DNA of 22,496 nucleotides, taken from the NCBI GenBank assembly GCA_039033215.1, contig JBCCDA010000076.1:1-22496 (forward strand). The letters run 5' to 3'. A program made the position numbers and the translations under genes. Source of the stretch: Thermohalobaculum sp039033215. Lineage in GTDB: Bacteria > Pseudomonadota > Alphaproteobacteria > Rhodobacterales > Rhodobacteraceae. Each line of letters opens with the position of its first letter. Within the stretch, counting starts at the first letter, position 1. The notes beneath the pieces were generated by a model. That model saw only the letters and a program-made list of their open reading frames with translations. It did not search any database and was not told where the DNA came from. Positions 8,866 through 16,941 of the stretch are shown piece by piece.

Positions 8866-10397
8866 GCGGGCCGCCTCAGGAGTGAGCGTCCGGTCATCTC
8901 CGCGGGCTGATCGATATCCATCAGGTGCAGCACGGTCGGCGCGAGATCGCCAAGCCGCCCGTCCGCGAGCACGCAATCGAGCGCCTGATCGCCCTCCTGC
9001 ACCAGAACAAGTGGCACCGGGTTGGTCGTGTGCGCCGTATGCGGCCCGCCGTCGTCGGCCACCATCTGTTCGGCATTGCCGTGGTCCGCGGTCACCAGCA
9101 TGGCGCCGCCCACATCCCTCAGGGCATCCAGTGCATGGCCCAATTGCGCATCTACGGCCTCGCACGCGGCCATCGCCGCCTCAAGGGAGCCGGTGTGCCC
9201 TACCATGTCGGGGTTCGCGAAGTTGACCACGATCAGATCATAGCCTGCCCGGATACCTTCGGCCAGCTTGGTCCCAACCTCCTTCGCCGACATCTCCGGG
9301 GCCATGTCATAGGTGCGCACCTTGGGCGAGGGTGCCATGTGCCGATCCTCGCCCTGGTCCGGGGTCTCGATGCCGCCGTTCAGAAAGAAGGTGACGTGGG
9401 GGTACTTCTCGGTCTCCGCGAGGCGGAGCTGGCGTTTGCCGTGGGCGGCCAGCCACTCGCCCAGCGTGTTGATGATCTCGTCGGGGGGGAACATGGCCGG
9501 CATGAACCGGTCCAGATTGTCGGAATAACTGACCATCCCCAGGGTCGCGGCAAACGCTGGTGCGGCGGAGCGGTCGAAGGCATCGAAGCCGGGATCGACC
9601 AGCGCGTCCAGGATCTCGCGCGCCCGGTCGGCCCGGAAGTTCGCGCAGATCAGCCCGTCGCCGTCCATCATCCCGTGGTACGCGCCAACGACCGCGGGCT
9701 CCACGAACTCGTCCGTGATCCCCGCGGCATAGGACTGATCGATCGCGTCGATGGCCCCCGCGTAGGGCGCGCCCTCGGCGTCAGCCATCAGCCGGAAGGC
9801 CTTCTCGACCCGGTCCCAGCGCTTGTCGCGGTCCATCGCATAGAAGCGTCCGCAGATCGTGGCGACCCGGACGCCCTTCATGCTGGCGGTATCTTCGAGC
9901 AGCCGCATCATCGCGGCGCGCCCGGTCTTCGGACCCACGTCGCGCCCGTCCAGGAAGGCATGGATCGCGACCGGGATCCCGGCCTCGCTCAGCGCCAGCG
10001 CCAGTGCCGCCACATGCCGCTGATGGGAATGCACGCCCCCGGGGCTCACCAGCCCGATGAGATGCGCCGTCCCGCCCGAGGCTTTCATCCGGCCCATGAA
10101 CTCGATGAGCGGCGGGACCCTGAAGAAGTGCCCCGTCTCGATCGCCTTGTCGATCTTCGGCAGGTCCATCCAGACGACCCGGCCCGCGCCGATGTTCGTG
10201 TGTCCGACCTCGGAATTGCCCATCTGCCCGGGCGGCAGGCCCACATCCTCGCCCGAGGCCGCCAGCTCGGCCCGCGGCCCCTCGGCCCAGATGCGGTCGA
10301 AGTTCGGCGTCCGGGCCAATGCAACGGCATTCGCCTCGGTCTCTGCGCGCAGGCCCCATCCATCCAGGATGCACAGGACCACGGGTCTCAACGGCAT
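8862..10397 (-). CDS. gpmI: 2,3-bisphosphoglycerate-independent phosphoglycerate mutase
   Basis: A 511-residue enzyme, the normal length for the family. It converts 3-phosphoglycerate to 2-phosphoglycerate in glycolysis and gluconeogenesis with two manganese ions. D12 of LDGWG and S62 of GQMGNSEVGHTNIGAGR are the metal ligand and phosphorylated serine. Further signatures are FLDGRDVGP, NFRADRAREI, NFANPDMVGHTGS and VTADHGNAEQM. ATG at 10397 is preceded by CGGAGG six bases away; a longer frame upstream has no support. The stop overlaps the start of the EnvC-like gene by four bases, so a glycolytic enzyme heads a chain of envelope genes. Confidence 0.97.
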   Translation of the reverse strand: MPLRPVVLCILDGWGLRAETEANAVALARTPNFDRIWAEGPRAELAASGEDVGLPPGQMGNSEVGHTNIGAGRVVWMDLPKIDKAIETGHFFRVPPLIEFMGRMKASGGTAHLIGLVSPGGVHSHQRHVAALALALSEAGIPVAIHAFLDGRDVGPKTGRAAMMRLLEDTASMKGVRVATICGRFYAMDRDKRWDRVEKAFRLMADAEGAPYAGAIDAIDQSYAAGITDEFVEPAVVGAYHGMMDGDGLICANFRADRAREILDALVDPGFDAFDRSAAPAFAATLGMVSYSDNLDRFMPAMFPPDEIINTLGEWLAAHGKRQLRLAETEKYPHVTFFLNGGIETPDQGEDRHMAPSPKVRTYDMAPEMSAKEVGTKLAEGIRAGYDLIVVNFANPDMVGHTGSLEAAMAACEAVDAQLGHALDALRDVGGAMLVTADHGNAEQMVADDGGPHTAHTTNPVPLVLVQEGDQALDCVLADGRLGDLAPTVLHLMDIDQPAEMTGRSLLRRPA

Positions 10398-10426
10398 GCT
10401 CGGCCTCCGGTCGTGTTGTTGCGGGG

Positions 10427-10455
10427 GGTGTAGCGCGGCCCTGCGGCAGGAACAA
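10427..10455 (-). promoter_or_regulatory. Candidate promoter for gpmI-envC-ctpA-rppH
   Basis: On the minus strand TTGTTC (10455-10450) and TACACC (10432-10427) are 17 bases apart, about 30 bases before the gpmI ATG. The -35 box has four consensus bases and the -10 box three. The 209-base divergent gap to the TPR gene is the only place for a promoter of the four-gene chain. Confidence 0.25.
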
Positions 10456-10606
10456 CGGCGGCGCATCCTTCACCGCGAAATCTTCCGACGAAGAACGAGT
10501 TATTTTCGCTGCGGTCCGTTTCGTTCCACCAGATCAGGCCCGCGATAAATCGTGCGGCTGCCATCCCGCTGCGCTATCCTCGCCCGAAACGTTGGGGAGA
10601 GCTGCT

Positions 10607-12265
10607 ATGGATTACTTTGACCTGGGACCTTACTCGAAGAGCGTGACCACCGGCTCGCCCGAGGCGCAGACCTGGTTCGACCGGGGTCTGAACTGGCTCT
10701 ACTGCTATAACCACGGCGAGGCGATCGTCTGCTTCACGAAGGCGGTGGAGGCCGATCCCGCCTGCGCGATGGCGCACTGGGGCGTCGCCTACGCGGCGGG
10801 GCCGAACTACAACCTGCCCTGGCATCTCTATGACCCCAAGGGCCGGGCAAAAGCGCTCGAGATGGCCTATGACGCCATGCAGGGCGCGCTAGAGCACGCC
10901 GGGGGTGCCACGGAGGTGGAGCAGGCGCTGATCCACGCGCTGCCCGCCCGCTATCCCCAGCGCGAGGCCATCGACGACATGATGCCGTGGAACGCGGATT
11001 TCACCAACGCGATGCGGGAGGTGTCTCGACGTTTCAGCGCCGACCCCGACGTGCGCACGGTCTTTGTTGAGGCCATCATGAACGAGACGCCCTGGCAGAT
11101 GTGGGACCTCTCGACCGGCGGGGTCGCGGAAGGTGCGGGCACCGAAGAGGCGCAAGCCGTGCTCGAGGACGCCTTCGATACGCTCGACGGGGCCTGGGAT
11201 CACCCCTGCCTGCTGCACCTCTATGTGCATCTGATGGAGATGTCGCCTCATCCGGAGAAGGCGCTCCGCCAGAGCGACCGGCTGCGCGACATCATGCCGG
11301 ACGGCGGGCACCTGATCCACATGCCGACGCACATCGACGTGCAGGTGGGCGCCTACAAGGACACGATGGTCTATAACCAGAAGGCGCTGGTGGCCGACCG
11401 CAAGTTCCTGGCCTATGCGAAGAACCCGGGCGTCTATCTCCTCTACATCATTCACAATTTCCACTTCACGATCTACGGGGCCATGTTCCTGGGCCAGTAC
11501 CGGTCGGCCATGGCGGCGGCCGAGGAGCTGATCGCGACGGTCCCCGAGGACGTCCTGCGGGTCGAGAGTCCGCCCATGGGTGATTTCCTCGAGGCCTACC
11601 TTTCGATGAAGCAGCACGTCATGGTCCGGTTTGGCCGCTGGCAGGAGATCATCGACCAGCCATTGCCGCATGACCCCGATCTCTACTGCGCGACCACGGC
11701 GATGATGCTCTATGCGAAGTCGGTCGCGCATTCGGCGCTTGGCAATGTGTCGGAGGCCGAGGGGCACCGTGAGTTGTTCGTGGCCGCGAAGGGCCGCGTG
11801 ACCAAGGGCCGTCGGGTGCACAACAACACGGTCGCGGATCTGCTGGAGGTCGCCGAGGCGATGCTGGATGGCGAGCTGGAGTACCGCAAGGGGAACTATC
11901 CCGCCGCTTACGACCATCTCCGCCGGTCGGTCGCGCTGGACGACGCGCTTCCTTACGACGAGCCATGGGGCTGGATGCAACCGGCGCGCCATGCGCTGGG
12001 GGCGCTGCTGCTGGAACAGGGTCATGTCGAGGAAGCCGAGGCGGTGTATCGGGCCGATCTCGGGCTCGACGGCACGCTCAGCCGGGCCAGCCAACACCTT
12101 GAGAACGTGTGGTCTTTGCATGGGCTCCACGAGTGTCTGGTGCAGCGAGGTGCCGCAGCCGAGGCGGCGATGATCAAGCAACGGCTGGACCTTGCTCAGG
12201 CCCGGGCCGATGTGCCGATCAAGGCCTCGTGCTTCTGCCGGCAGGTGGCGATGGCGGCCGAGTAA
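10607..12265 (+). CDS. Large TPR-repeat protein, TTC38-like family, function unknown
   Basis: A 552-residue soluble protein with no signal peptide. The N-terminal half holds repeats such as NHGEAIVCFTKAVEADPACA, followed by the striking stretch MAHWGVAYAAGPNYNLPWHL (residues about 46-65). In the middle is GGHLIHMPTHIDVQVGAYKD, and later repeats include RKGNYPAAYDHLRRSVALDD and QGHVEEAEAVYRADLGLDG. The M-A-H-W-G and H-M-P-T-H-I features recall the family that includes eukaryotic tetratricopeptide repeat protein 38. No enzymatic role is established as far as I know; TPR proteins usually act as scaffolds. The conserved histidines make a metal or active site conceivable, but that is speculation. 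ATG at 10607 has GGGGAGAG nearby. It lies alone on the plus strand between minus-strand gene sets. Confidence 0.8.
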   Translation: MDYFDLGPYSKSVTTGSPEAQTWFDRGLNWLYCYNHGEAIVCFTKAVEADPACAMAHWGVAYAAGPNYNLPWHLYDPKGRAKALEMAYDAMQGALEHAGGATEVEQALIHALPARYPQREAIDDMMPWNADFTNAMREVSRRFSADPDVRTVFVEAIMNETPWQMWDLSTGGVAEGAGTEEAQAVLEDAFDTLDGAWDHPCLLHLYVHLMEMSPHPEKALRQSDRLRDIMPDGGHLIHMPTHIDVQVGAYKDTMVYNQKALVADRKFLAYAKNPGVYLLYIIHNFHFTIYGAMFLGQYRSAMAAAEELIATVPEDVLRVESPPMGDFLEAYLSMKQHVMVRFGRWQEIIDQPLPHDPDLYCATTAMMLYAKSVAHSALGNVSEAEGHRELFVAAKGRVTKGRRVHNNTVADLLEVAEAMLDGELEYRKGNYPAAYDHLRRSVALDDALPYDEPWGWMQPARHALGALLLEQGHVEEAEAVYRADLGLDGTLSRASQHLENVWSLHGLHECLVQRGAAAEAAMIKQRLDLAQARADVPIKASCFCRQVAMAAE

Positions 12266-12286
12266 GCAACTGTTTATTAACAGAAA

Positions 12287-12314
12287 TTCCCCGTGGAGAA
12301 CCGTTGCTGGGGAA
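12287..12314 (-). terminator. Possible terminator after rlmH
   Basis: Read on the minus strand, TTCCCC (12314-12309) pairs with GGGGAA (12292-12287) across a 16-base loop, and the sequence that follows is T-rich (TTTCTGTT). It lies in the 65-base gap between the convergent rlmH and TPR stops. The loop is long and the stem short, so confidence is limited. A second small inverted repeat, CTGTT-N4-AACAG, lies at 12270-12283. Confidence 0.35.
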
Positions 12315-12330
12315 CGATCGGCGCGCGGCC

Positions 12331-12801
12331 TCAGACACGGTGGTACGGCGAGCCCGCCAGGATCGACACTGCCCGGTAGATCTGCTCGGAGAGCATGACG
12401 CGCGCCAGCATGTGCGGCCAGACCATGGGTCCGAACGACAGCCGGTAGCCGGTGGTTGCGCGCGCGGCCTCGTCCAGACCATCGGCGCCGCCGATCAGGA
12501 AGACCATCTCGGGGCAGCCGCCGTCACGTTCCCGGGCGATCAACTTGGCGAACTCGGGCGAGGTCAGGGTATCGCCCCGCTCGTCCAGGGCGACGGCCGT
12601 CCCCGCGCCGGGGATGCAGGCGAGCAGGCGGGTGGATTGTGCCGCGCGGCCCTGCGCCTTGCGTTCGTCGATTTCCGTGACAGTGACGGGGCCGAGCGCC
12701 AGCCCCCGGCCAGCGGCGCCTGCGCGTTTCAGGTAATCGTCGATGAGGGACTGCTCGGGGCCGGACTTCAGCCGCCCGACCGCCGCTATGGTCAGCTTCA
12801 A
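12331..12801 (-). CDS. rlmH: 23S rRNA (pseudouridine1915-N3)-methyltransferase
   Basis: A 156-residue SPOUT methyltransferase, within one residue of the usual length. The N-terminus MKLTIAAVGRLKSGPEQSLIDDY aligns with the family start, which proves that TTG at 12801 is used as the initiator. The trefoil-knot region has VFLIGGADGLDEAA and the C-terminal part LSFGPMVWPHMLARVMLSEQIYRA with the SAM-binding knot, ending PYHRV. It methylates pseudouridine in helix 69 of 23S rRNA after 70S assembly. GAGG lies four bases before the TTG, within the last bases of rsfS; the genes are six bases apart and probably coupled. Confidence 0.95.
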   Translation of the reverse strand: MKLTIAAVGRLKSGPEQSLIDDYLKRAGAAGRGLALGPVTVTEIDERKAQGRAAQSTRLLACIPGAGTAVALDERGDTLTSPEFAKLIARERDGGCPEMVFLIGGADGLDEAARATTGYRLSFGPMVWPHMLARVMLSEQIYRAVSILAGSPYHRV

Positions 12802-12807
12802 GGTGCC

Positions 12808-13272
12808 TCAGCGCGCTTCGGCGCGGGCGACCTCGTCAGGGGCTGTCTGCCACATCTTCTCGAGCTGATAGAAGTCCCGCACCTCTGGCCGGAAGATGTG
12901 GACGATCACATCTCCGGTGTCGATCAGCAGCCAGTCGGCGCTGTCCTTGCCCTCGATCCGCGCGATCACGCCCGCGTCCTGCTTGAGCCGGTCCATCAGT
13001 TTCTCGGCAATCGCCGTGACGTGACGGGACGATCGGCCCGAGGCCACGACCATCATGTCCGCCTCGGACGATTTGCCCGCCAACGGGATCGAGACGATGT
13101 CCAGTGCTACATCGTCTTCAAGGCTCTCCAGGATCAGGGAGTGAAGCTCGGCGCTTCCGAGGGTTTCTGCCGGGCGACCTGATTGGGTCTTCGGTGACTG
13201 GGTGGCTTGGCCACCCGAAGCGATCTCAACGCTCAGAACGATACCTCCGCCGGTTGGGCCACCTGCCTTCAC
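12808..13272 (-). CDS. rsfS: Ribosome silencing factor RsfS
   Basis: The family core is clear: SLILESLEDDVALDIVSIPL, GKSSEADMMVVASGRSSRHV, ADWLLIDTGDVIVHIFRPEV and DFYQLEKMW. RsfS binds L14 (uL14) of the large subunit and blocks subunit joining when nutrients are scarce. The start is unresolved, as no in-frame ATG exists near the core. I list GTG at 13272 (154 residues), but it lacks a normal ribosome site. CTG at 13236 (142 residues) has GGAGG exactly seven bases upstream and would begin MSVEIASG. TTG at 13299 is a third option. The residues before the core are low-complexity in any case. It pairs with rlmH, as in many bacteria; nadD is not adjacent here. Confidence 0.88.
   Translation of the reverse strand: MKAGGPTGGGIVLSVEIASGGQATQSPKTQSGRPAETLGSAELHSLILESLEDDVALDIVSIPLAGKSSEADMMVVASGRSSRHVTAIAEKLMDRLKQDAGVIARIEGKDSADWLLIDTGDVIVHIFRPEVRDFYQLEKMWQTAPDEVARAEAR
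13244..13248 (-). promoter_or_regulatory. Strong Shine-Dalgarno before a CTG codon in rsfS
   Basis: Minus-strand GGAGG lies seven bases before an in-frame CTG (13236-13234). Its strength and spacing are better than for any standard start codon of rsfS, so it bears on where the protein begins. Confidence 0.4.
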
Positions 13273-13403
13273 GATGAACGCATCCGAATAGCCCTCCAAC
13301 GCGCTAAAAGTAGGCGAGTTTTGTGTCAGGAACAAGTCGGTGCACGCAAAAGAGACGGTTGCACCGGACGCGCCCCCGCTGGAACGCGCCCATGCCGGGG
13401 GCC

Positions 13404-14285
13404 TCAGTGGTTGCCGCGGACGAGCCGCTCGTAGCCCTCGGCGACGTCCCTGGCGAGCGCGCCGACCTCGAAATTGTAGTCGCCGATCTGACCAATGGGG
13501 GTGACCTCGGCGGCGGTGCCGGTGAGCCAAGCCTGCTCGAAGCCCTCCATCTCGCCGGGCTGGATGTGGCGTTCGTGGACGATCACGCCGCGGTCCTGCA
13601 GCATCTTCTTCACGGTCTGGCGGGTGATCCCGTCCAGGAAGCAGTCGGGCAGGGGCGTGTGCACCTCGCCGTCCTTGACGAAGAAGATGTTCGCACCCGT
13701 CGCCTCGGCCACGTAGCCGCGGTAGTCCATCATCAGCGCGTCCGAGCAGCCCTTGGCCTCGGCCTGGTGCTTGGACATGGTGCAGATCATGTAGAGCCCG
13801 CTGGCCTTGGCCTTGCAGGGGATTGTCTCCGGCGAGGGGCGCTTCCACTTCGAGATATCGAGCTTTGCCCCCTTCGTCTTCGCGTCGCCGTAGTAGGCGC
13901 CCCATTCCCAGGTGGCGACAGCCATCCGGATCGGGTTGCGCGCGCTTGCGACCCCCATGTCCGGTCCGGCACCCCGCCAGGCGACGACCCGGACGTAGGC
14001 GTCCGAGAGCTTGTTGGCGCGCATCGTGTCTTCCTTGGCGCGCTCGATCTCCTCGACCGAGTAGGGGATCGGGATGTCCATCGCCATGCCGCTGTCCAGC
14101 AGGCGCCGCGAATGGGCCTCGGATTCGAAGATCCGGCCGCCATAGGCACGCTCGCCCTCGAACACCGCGCTGCCGTAGTGCATCGCGTGGCTGAGGATGT
14201 GTACGTTGGCCTGGCGCCACTCGACCAGGTTGCCATCCATCCAGATGAAGCCATCCATGTCGTCGTATCCGGTGCCGGGGGCCAT
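13404..14285 (-). CDS. ilvE: Branched-chain amino acid aminotransferase
   Basis: A 293-residue fold-type IV PLP enzyme that makes valine, leucine and isoleucine from their keto acids with glutamate. Signatures include MHYGSAVFEGERAY, the probable PLP lysine in PCKAKASGLYM (about K160), EATGANIFFV and WLTGTAAEVTPI. The start is ATG at 14285 because GAGGAG lies six bases before it and MAPGTGYDDMDGFIWMDG matches relatives. Upstream in-frame ATGs at 14336 and 14417 lack ribosome sites. It is divergent from the petP-like regulator, with a 163-base control region. About 130 bases separate it from rsfS; within them CGGTGCA/TGCACCG at 13338-13366 is a weak inverted repeat. Confidence 0.95.
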   Translation of the reverse strand: MAPGTGYDDMDGFIWMDGNLVEWRQANVHILSHAMHYGSAVFEGERAYGGRIFESEAHSRRLLDSGMAMDIPIPYSVEEIERAKEDTMRANKLSDAYVRVVAWRGAGPDMGVASARNPIRMAVATWEWGAYYGDAKTKGAKLDISKWKRPSPETIPCKAKASGLYMICTMSKHQAEAKGCSDALMMDYRGYVAEATGANIFFVKDGEVHTPLPDCFLDGITRQTVKKMLQDRGVIVHERHIQPGEMEGFEQAWLTGTAAEVTPIGQIGDYNFEVGALARDVAEGYERLVRGNH

Positions 14286-14291
14286 GACCGT

Positions 14292-14297
14292 CTCCTC
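14292..14297 (-). promoter_or_regulatory. Ribosome binding site deciding the ilvE start
   Basis: Minus-strand GAGGAG is six bases from ATG 14285, whereas the two longer starts have no comparable site. Confidence 0.7.
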
Positions 14298-14376
14298 GGG
14301 TTCGCGGACCTCGCCGCGTTTGATTGTTGCGTACATGGGGGTTGTATAGTTCGATTCTTTCCACCCCACCGGCAGC

Positions 14377-14405
14377 CGGGTAACATTGGGGTTGAGATGT
14401 GTCAA
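14377..14405 (-). promoter_or_regulatory. Candidate ilvE promoter
   Basis: Minus-strand TTGACA (14405-14400) is a perfect -35 box. With 17-base spacing the -10 position reads TACCCG (14382-14377), a poor match. The leader to the ilvE ATG would be about 85 bases. The -35 box overlaps one arm of the palindrome at 14400-14416. Confidence 0.35.
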
Positions 14406-14420
14406 CAACGCTGACATAAA
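14393..14420 (+). promoter_or_regulatory. Candidate promoter of the petP-petR-like pair
   Basis: TTGAGA (14393-14398) matches five of six -35 bases, and CATAAA (14415-14420) matches four of six -10 bases at 16-base spacing. It lies about 28 bases before the ATG at 14449. A palindrome fills its spacer. Confidence 0.45.
14400..14416. promoter_or_regulatory. TGTCA-N7-TGACA palindrome, possible MarR-type operator
   Basis: TGTCA (14400-14404) and TGACA (14412-14416) form a 17-bp dyad. It occupies the spacer of the plus-strand promoter and overlaps the TTGACA box on the minus strand. A dimeric regulator bound here could block both promoters. Size and symmetry suit MarR-family binding; that the adjacent regulator binds it is inference. 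Confidence 0.4.
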
Positions 14421-14448
14421 TCGTGAGAGACACGCGAGCGGAGTTTTC

Positions 14449-14973
14449 ATGGATCGTCACGGCGCGGGACTGCGAGCGGGGGGTGGGCACGCGGATCGGC
14501 TGCTCTTCCTGACGGACGAGCAGCTCAGGCAAGGCATCGAGCTGATGTTCTTTGCCTATCGGGACTTCACGGGAGATCCAGACAAGATCCTGGCCGAGCG
14601 GGGCCTTGGCCGGGCACACCACCGGGCGATCCACTTCATCAAACGCCGCCCGGGCATCACGGTCGCGGGGCTTCTGGACATCCTCCAAGTCACGAAGCAA
14701 TCACTGAACCGGGTCCTGCGGCAGCTTCTGGACGAGGGGTTGGTGACGTCCTCGGTCGGCAAGAAGGACCGCCGCGAGCGTAACCTGCACCTGTCGGAGG
14801 CAGGCATCGATCTGGAACGCGCGCTCTCGGATGCGCAACGGACCCGCGTGCGTCGGGCGTATGCAGCAGCAGGGCCCGAAGCTGTGGCCGGGTTCCGGCA
14901 GGTGCTGGAGCAGTTGATCGACGAAGACGGTCGCGAGGACGTTCTGCGTCTCGTGACGAAGGAAGCGCCATGA
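14449..14973 (+). CDS. petP: MarR-family regulator, PetP-like
   Basis: A 174-residue MarR-type winged-helix protein. The recognition region is ITVAGLLDILQVTKQSLNRVLRQLLDEGLV (about residues 70-98), followed by the wing with KKDRRERNLHLSEAG. N- and C-terminal helices would form the dimer. ATG at 14449 follows GCGGAG; an upstream in-frame ATG at 14386 would overlap the promoter and is unlikely. The stop overlaps the next start as ATGA. In Rhodobacter capsulatus a MarR homologue PetP is encoded directly with the response regulator PetR, upstream of the cytochrome bc1 genes, and the same pairing here is the basis of the name. The bc1 genes are not in this window. Confidence 0.8.
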   Translation: MDRHGAGLRAGGGHADRLLFLTDEQLRQGIELMFFAYRDFTGDPDKILAERGLGRAHHRAIHFIKRRPGITVAGLLDILQVTKQSLNRVLRQLLDEGLVTSSVGKKDRRERNLHLSEAGIDLERALSDAQRTRVRRAYAAAGPEAVAGFRQVLEQLIDEDGREDVLRLVTKEAP

Positions 14974-15677
14974 ACATGTCGAGCGAACAGGCCCACATAT
15001 TGGTTGTCGACGACGATCAGCGCATCCGCGACCTGCTCAAGCGGTTCCTGGCGCGAAACGGGTATCTGGTCTCGGTTGCCCGCGATGCATCCCATGCGAC
15101 GCGGTTGCTCGAGAGCCTCGCGTTCGATCTGCTGATCGTCGACGTGATGATGCCGGGAGAAGACGGGTTCGCGTTCACCAGGCGCATGCGGGGTGAGATC
15201 AGCGTGCCGATTCTGCTGCTGACCGCCCGTGGCGAGACCAACGACCGTATCGAGGGGCTCGAGGCCGGGGCGGATGACTATCTGCCCAAGCCGTTCGAGC
15301 CGCGCGAGCTGTTGCTGCGGATGGCGGCCGTTCTGCGCCGCTCCATCCCCGCGCAGGCCGACCCTGCGCCACCCAAGGCGCTCGCGCTCGGCGAGACCGT
15401 CTATGACATGACGCGGGGCGAGCTGACCCGGGGAGAGCAGGCCGTGCGCCTGACCTCGACTGAACAGGCCCTGATGCGGGTCTTTTCGCGCCAACCGAAC
15501 GAACCGGTCAGCAGGGTGCGGCTGGCAGAGGAGCTGGGTGGCGCCTCGGGCGACGTGCAGGAACGGGCCGTCGATGTGCAGATCACGCGCCTGCGCCGCA
15601 AGATCGAGCTGGACCCCAAGAACCCGCGCTACCTCCAGACGGTGCGGGGGGCAGGGTACATGCTGACGCCAGATTGA
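14970..15677 (+). CDS. petR: OmpR-family response regulator, PetR-like
   Basis: A 235-residue two-domain regulator. The receiver has the acidic pair in VVDDDQ, phosphoacceptor D58 in LLIVDVMMPGEDG, T85 in LLLTARGE and K107 in DDYLPKPFEP, so it can be phosphorylated in principle. The C-terminal winged helix (about residues 135-233) reads LTSTEQALMRVF, then V-D-V-Q-I-T-R-L-R-R-K-I and YLQTVRGAGYMLTPD. No histidine kinase is encoded nearby. PetR of Rhodobacter capsulatus was reported as needed for photosynthetic and respiratory growth. Its four-base overlap with the MarR gene shows co-translation. Confidence 0.85.
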   Translation: MNMSSEQAHILVVDDDQRIRDLLKRFLARNGYLVSVARDASHATRLLESLAFDLLIVDVMMPGEDGFAFTRRMRGEISVPILLLTARGETNDRIEGLEAGADDYLPKPFEPRELLLRMAAVLRRSIPAQADPAPPKALALGETVYDMTRGELTRGEQAVRLTSTEQALMRVFSRQPNEPVSRVRLAEELGGASGDVQERAVDVQITRLRRKIELDPKNPRYLQTVRGAGYMLTPD

Positions 15678-15691
15678 GCATGGTCTGGCGG

Positions 15692-15716
15692 CCGGGCGGA
15701 GACTTCGGACCGCCGG
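15692..15716 (+). terminator. Stem-loop after petR, possible terminator
   Basis: CCGGGCGG (15692-15699) pairs with CCGCCGG (15710-15716) with one bulged G and a ten-base loop, 15 bases after the petR stop. No T-run follows directly. It lies in the 88-base gap before the deacetylase-like gene. Confidence 0.35.
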
Positions 15717-15765
15717 TGCCCGACAATCGTTTACGGCGTCGACCTGAACGGGTTAACGTGACCGG

Positions 15766-16698
<933 letters not shown>

Positions 16699-16708
16699 GG
16701 ACAGCGTA

Positions 16709-16939
16709 ATGAGCGACAAGAAGATCGCCGAGATGAGCTTCGAGGACGCGCTGGGCGCGCTCGAGGATGTGGTGCGCCAACTGGAAAGCGCGCAGGTGCC
16801 GCTGGAGAAATCCATCGATCTCTACGAGCGCGGCGAGGCGCTGCGTCAGCATTGCGAACATCGCCTCAAGGAGGCGGAACTGCGGGTCGAGAAGATTGTC
16901 GGACCCGACGGTCAGACGGCGCCGTTCGAGACTTCCTGA
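16709..16939 (+). CDS. xseB: Exodeoxyribonuclease VII small subunit
   Basis: A 76-residue protein with the XseB pattern: MSFEDALGALEDVVRQLESAQVPLEKSIDLYERGEAL and then C-E-H-R-L-K-E-A-E-L-R-V-E-K-I. It forms helices that assemble with XseA, the nuclease subunit, which degrades single-stranded DNA. The large subunit is not in the window. The ribosome site TGAGGA includes the stop of the preceding gene. Only two bases separate its stop from ispA, the common xseB-ispA-dxs arrangement. Confidence 0.95.
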   Translation: MSDKKIAEMSFEDALGALEDVVRQLESAQVPLEKSIDLYERGEALRQHCEHRLKEAELRVEKIVGPDGQTAPFETS

Positions 16940-16941
16940 CA

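Noticed and set aside
8925..10433. 502-codon plus-strand frame opposite gpmI
   Set aside because: gpmI is certain on the minus strand with all catalytic motifs; the opposite frame shows no conserved pattern.
13304..13403. Short minus-strand frame and inverted repeat between ilvE and rsfS as a gene or terminator
   Set aside because: The frame has no ribosome site and the 7-bp repeat has a 15-base loop with no T-run, so neither could be supported.
13300..14700. Upstream extension of the rsfS reading frame to a 630-residue protein
   Set aside because: The extension runs through ilvE in another frame and into petP antisense. Its sequence is arginine- and glycine-rich without any family match.
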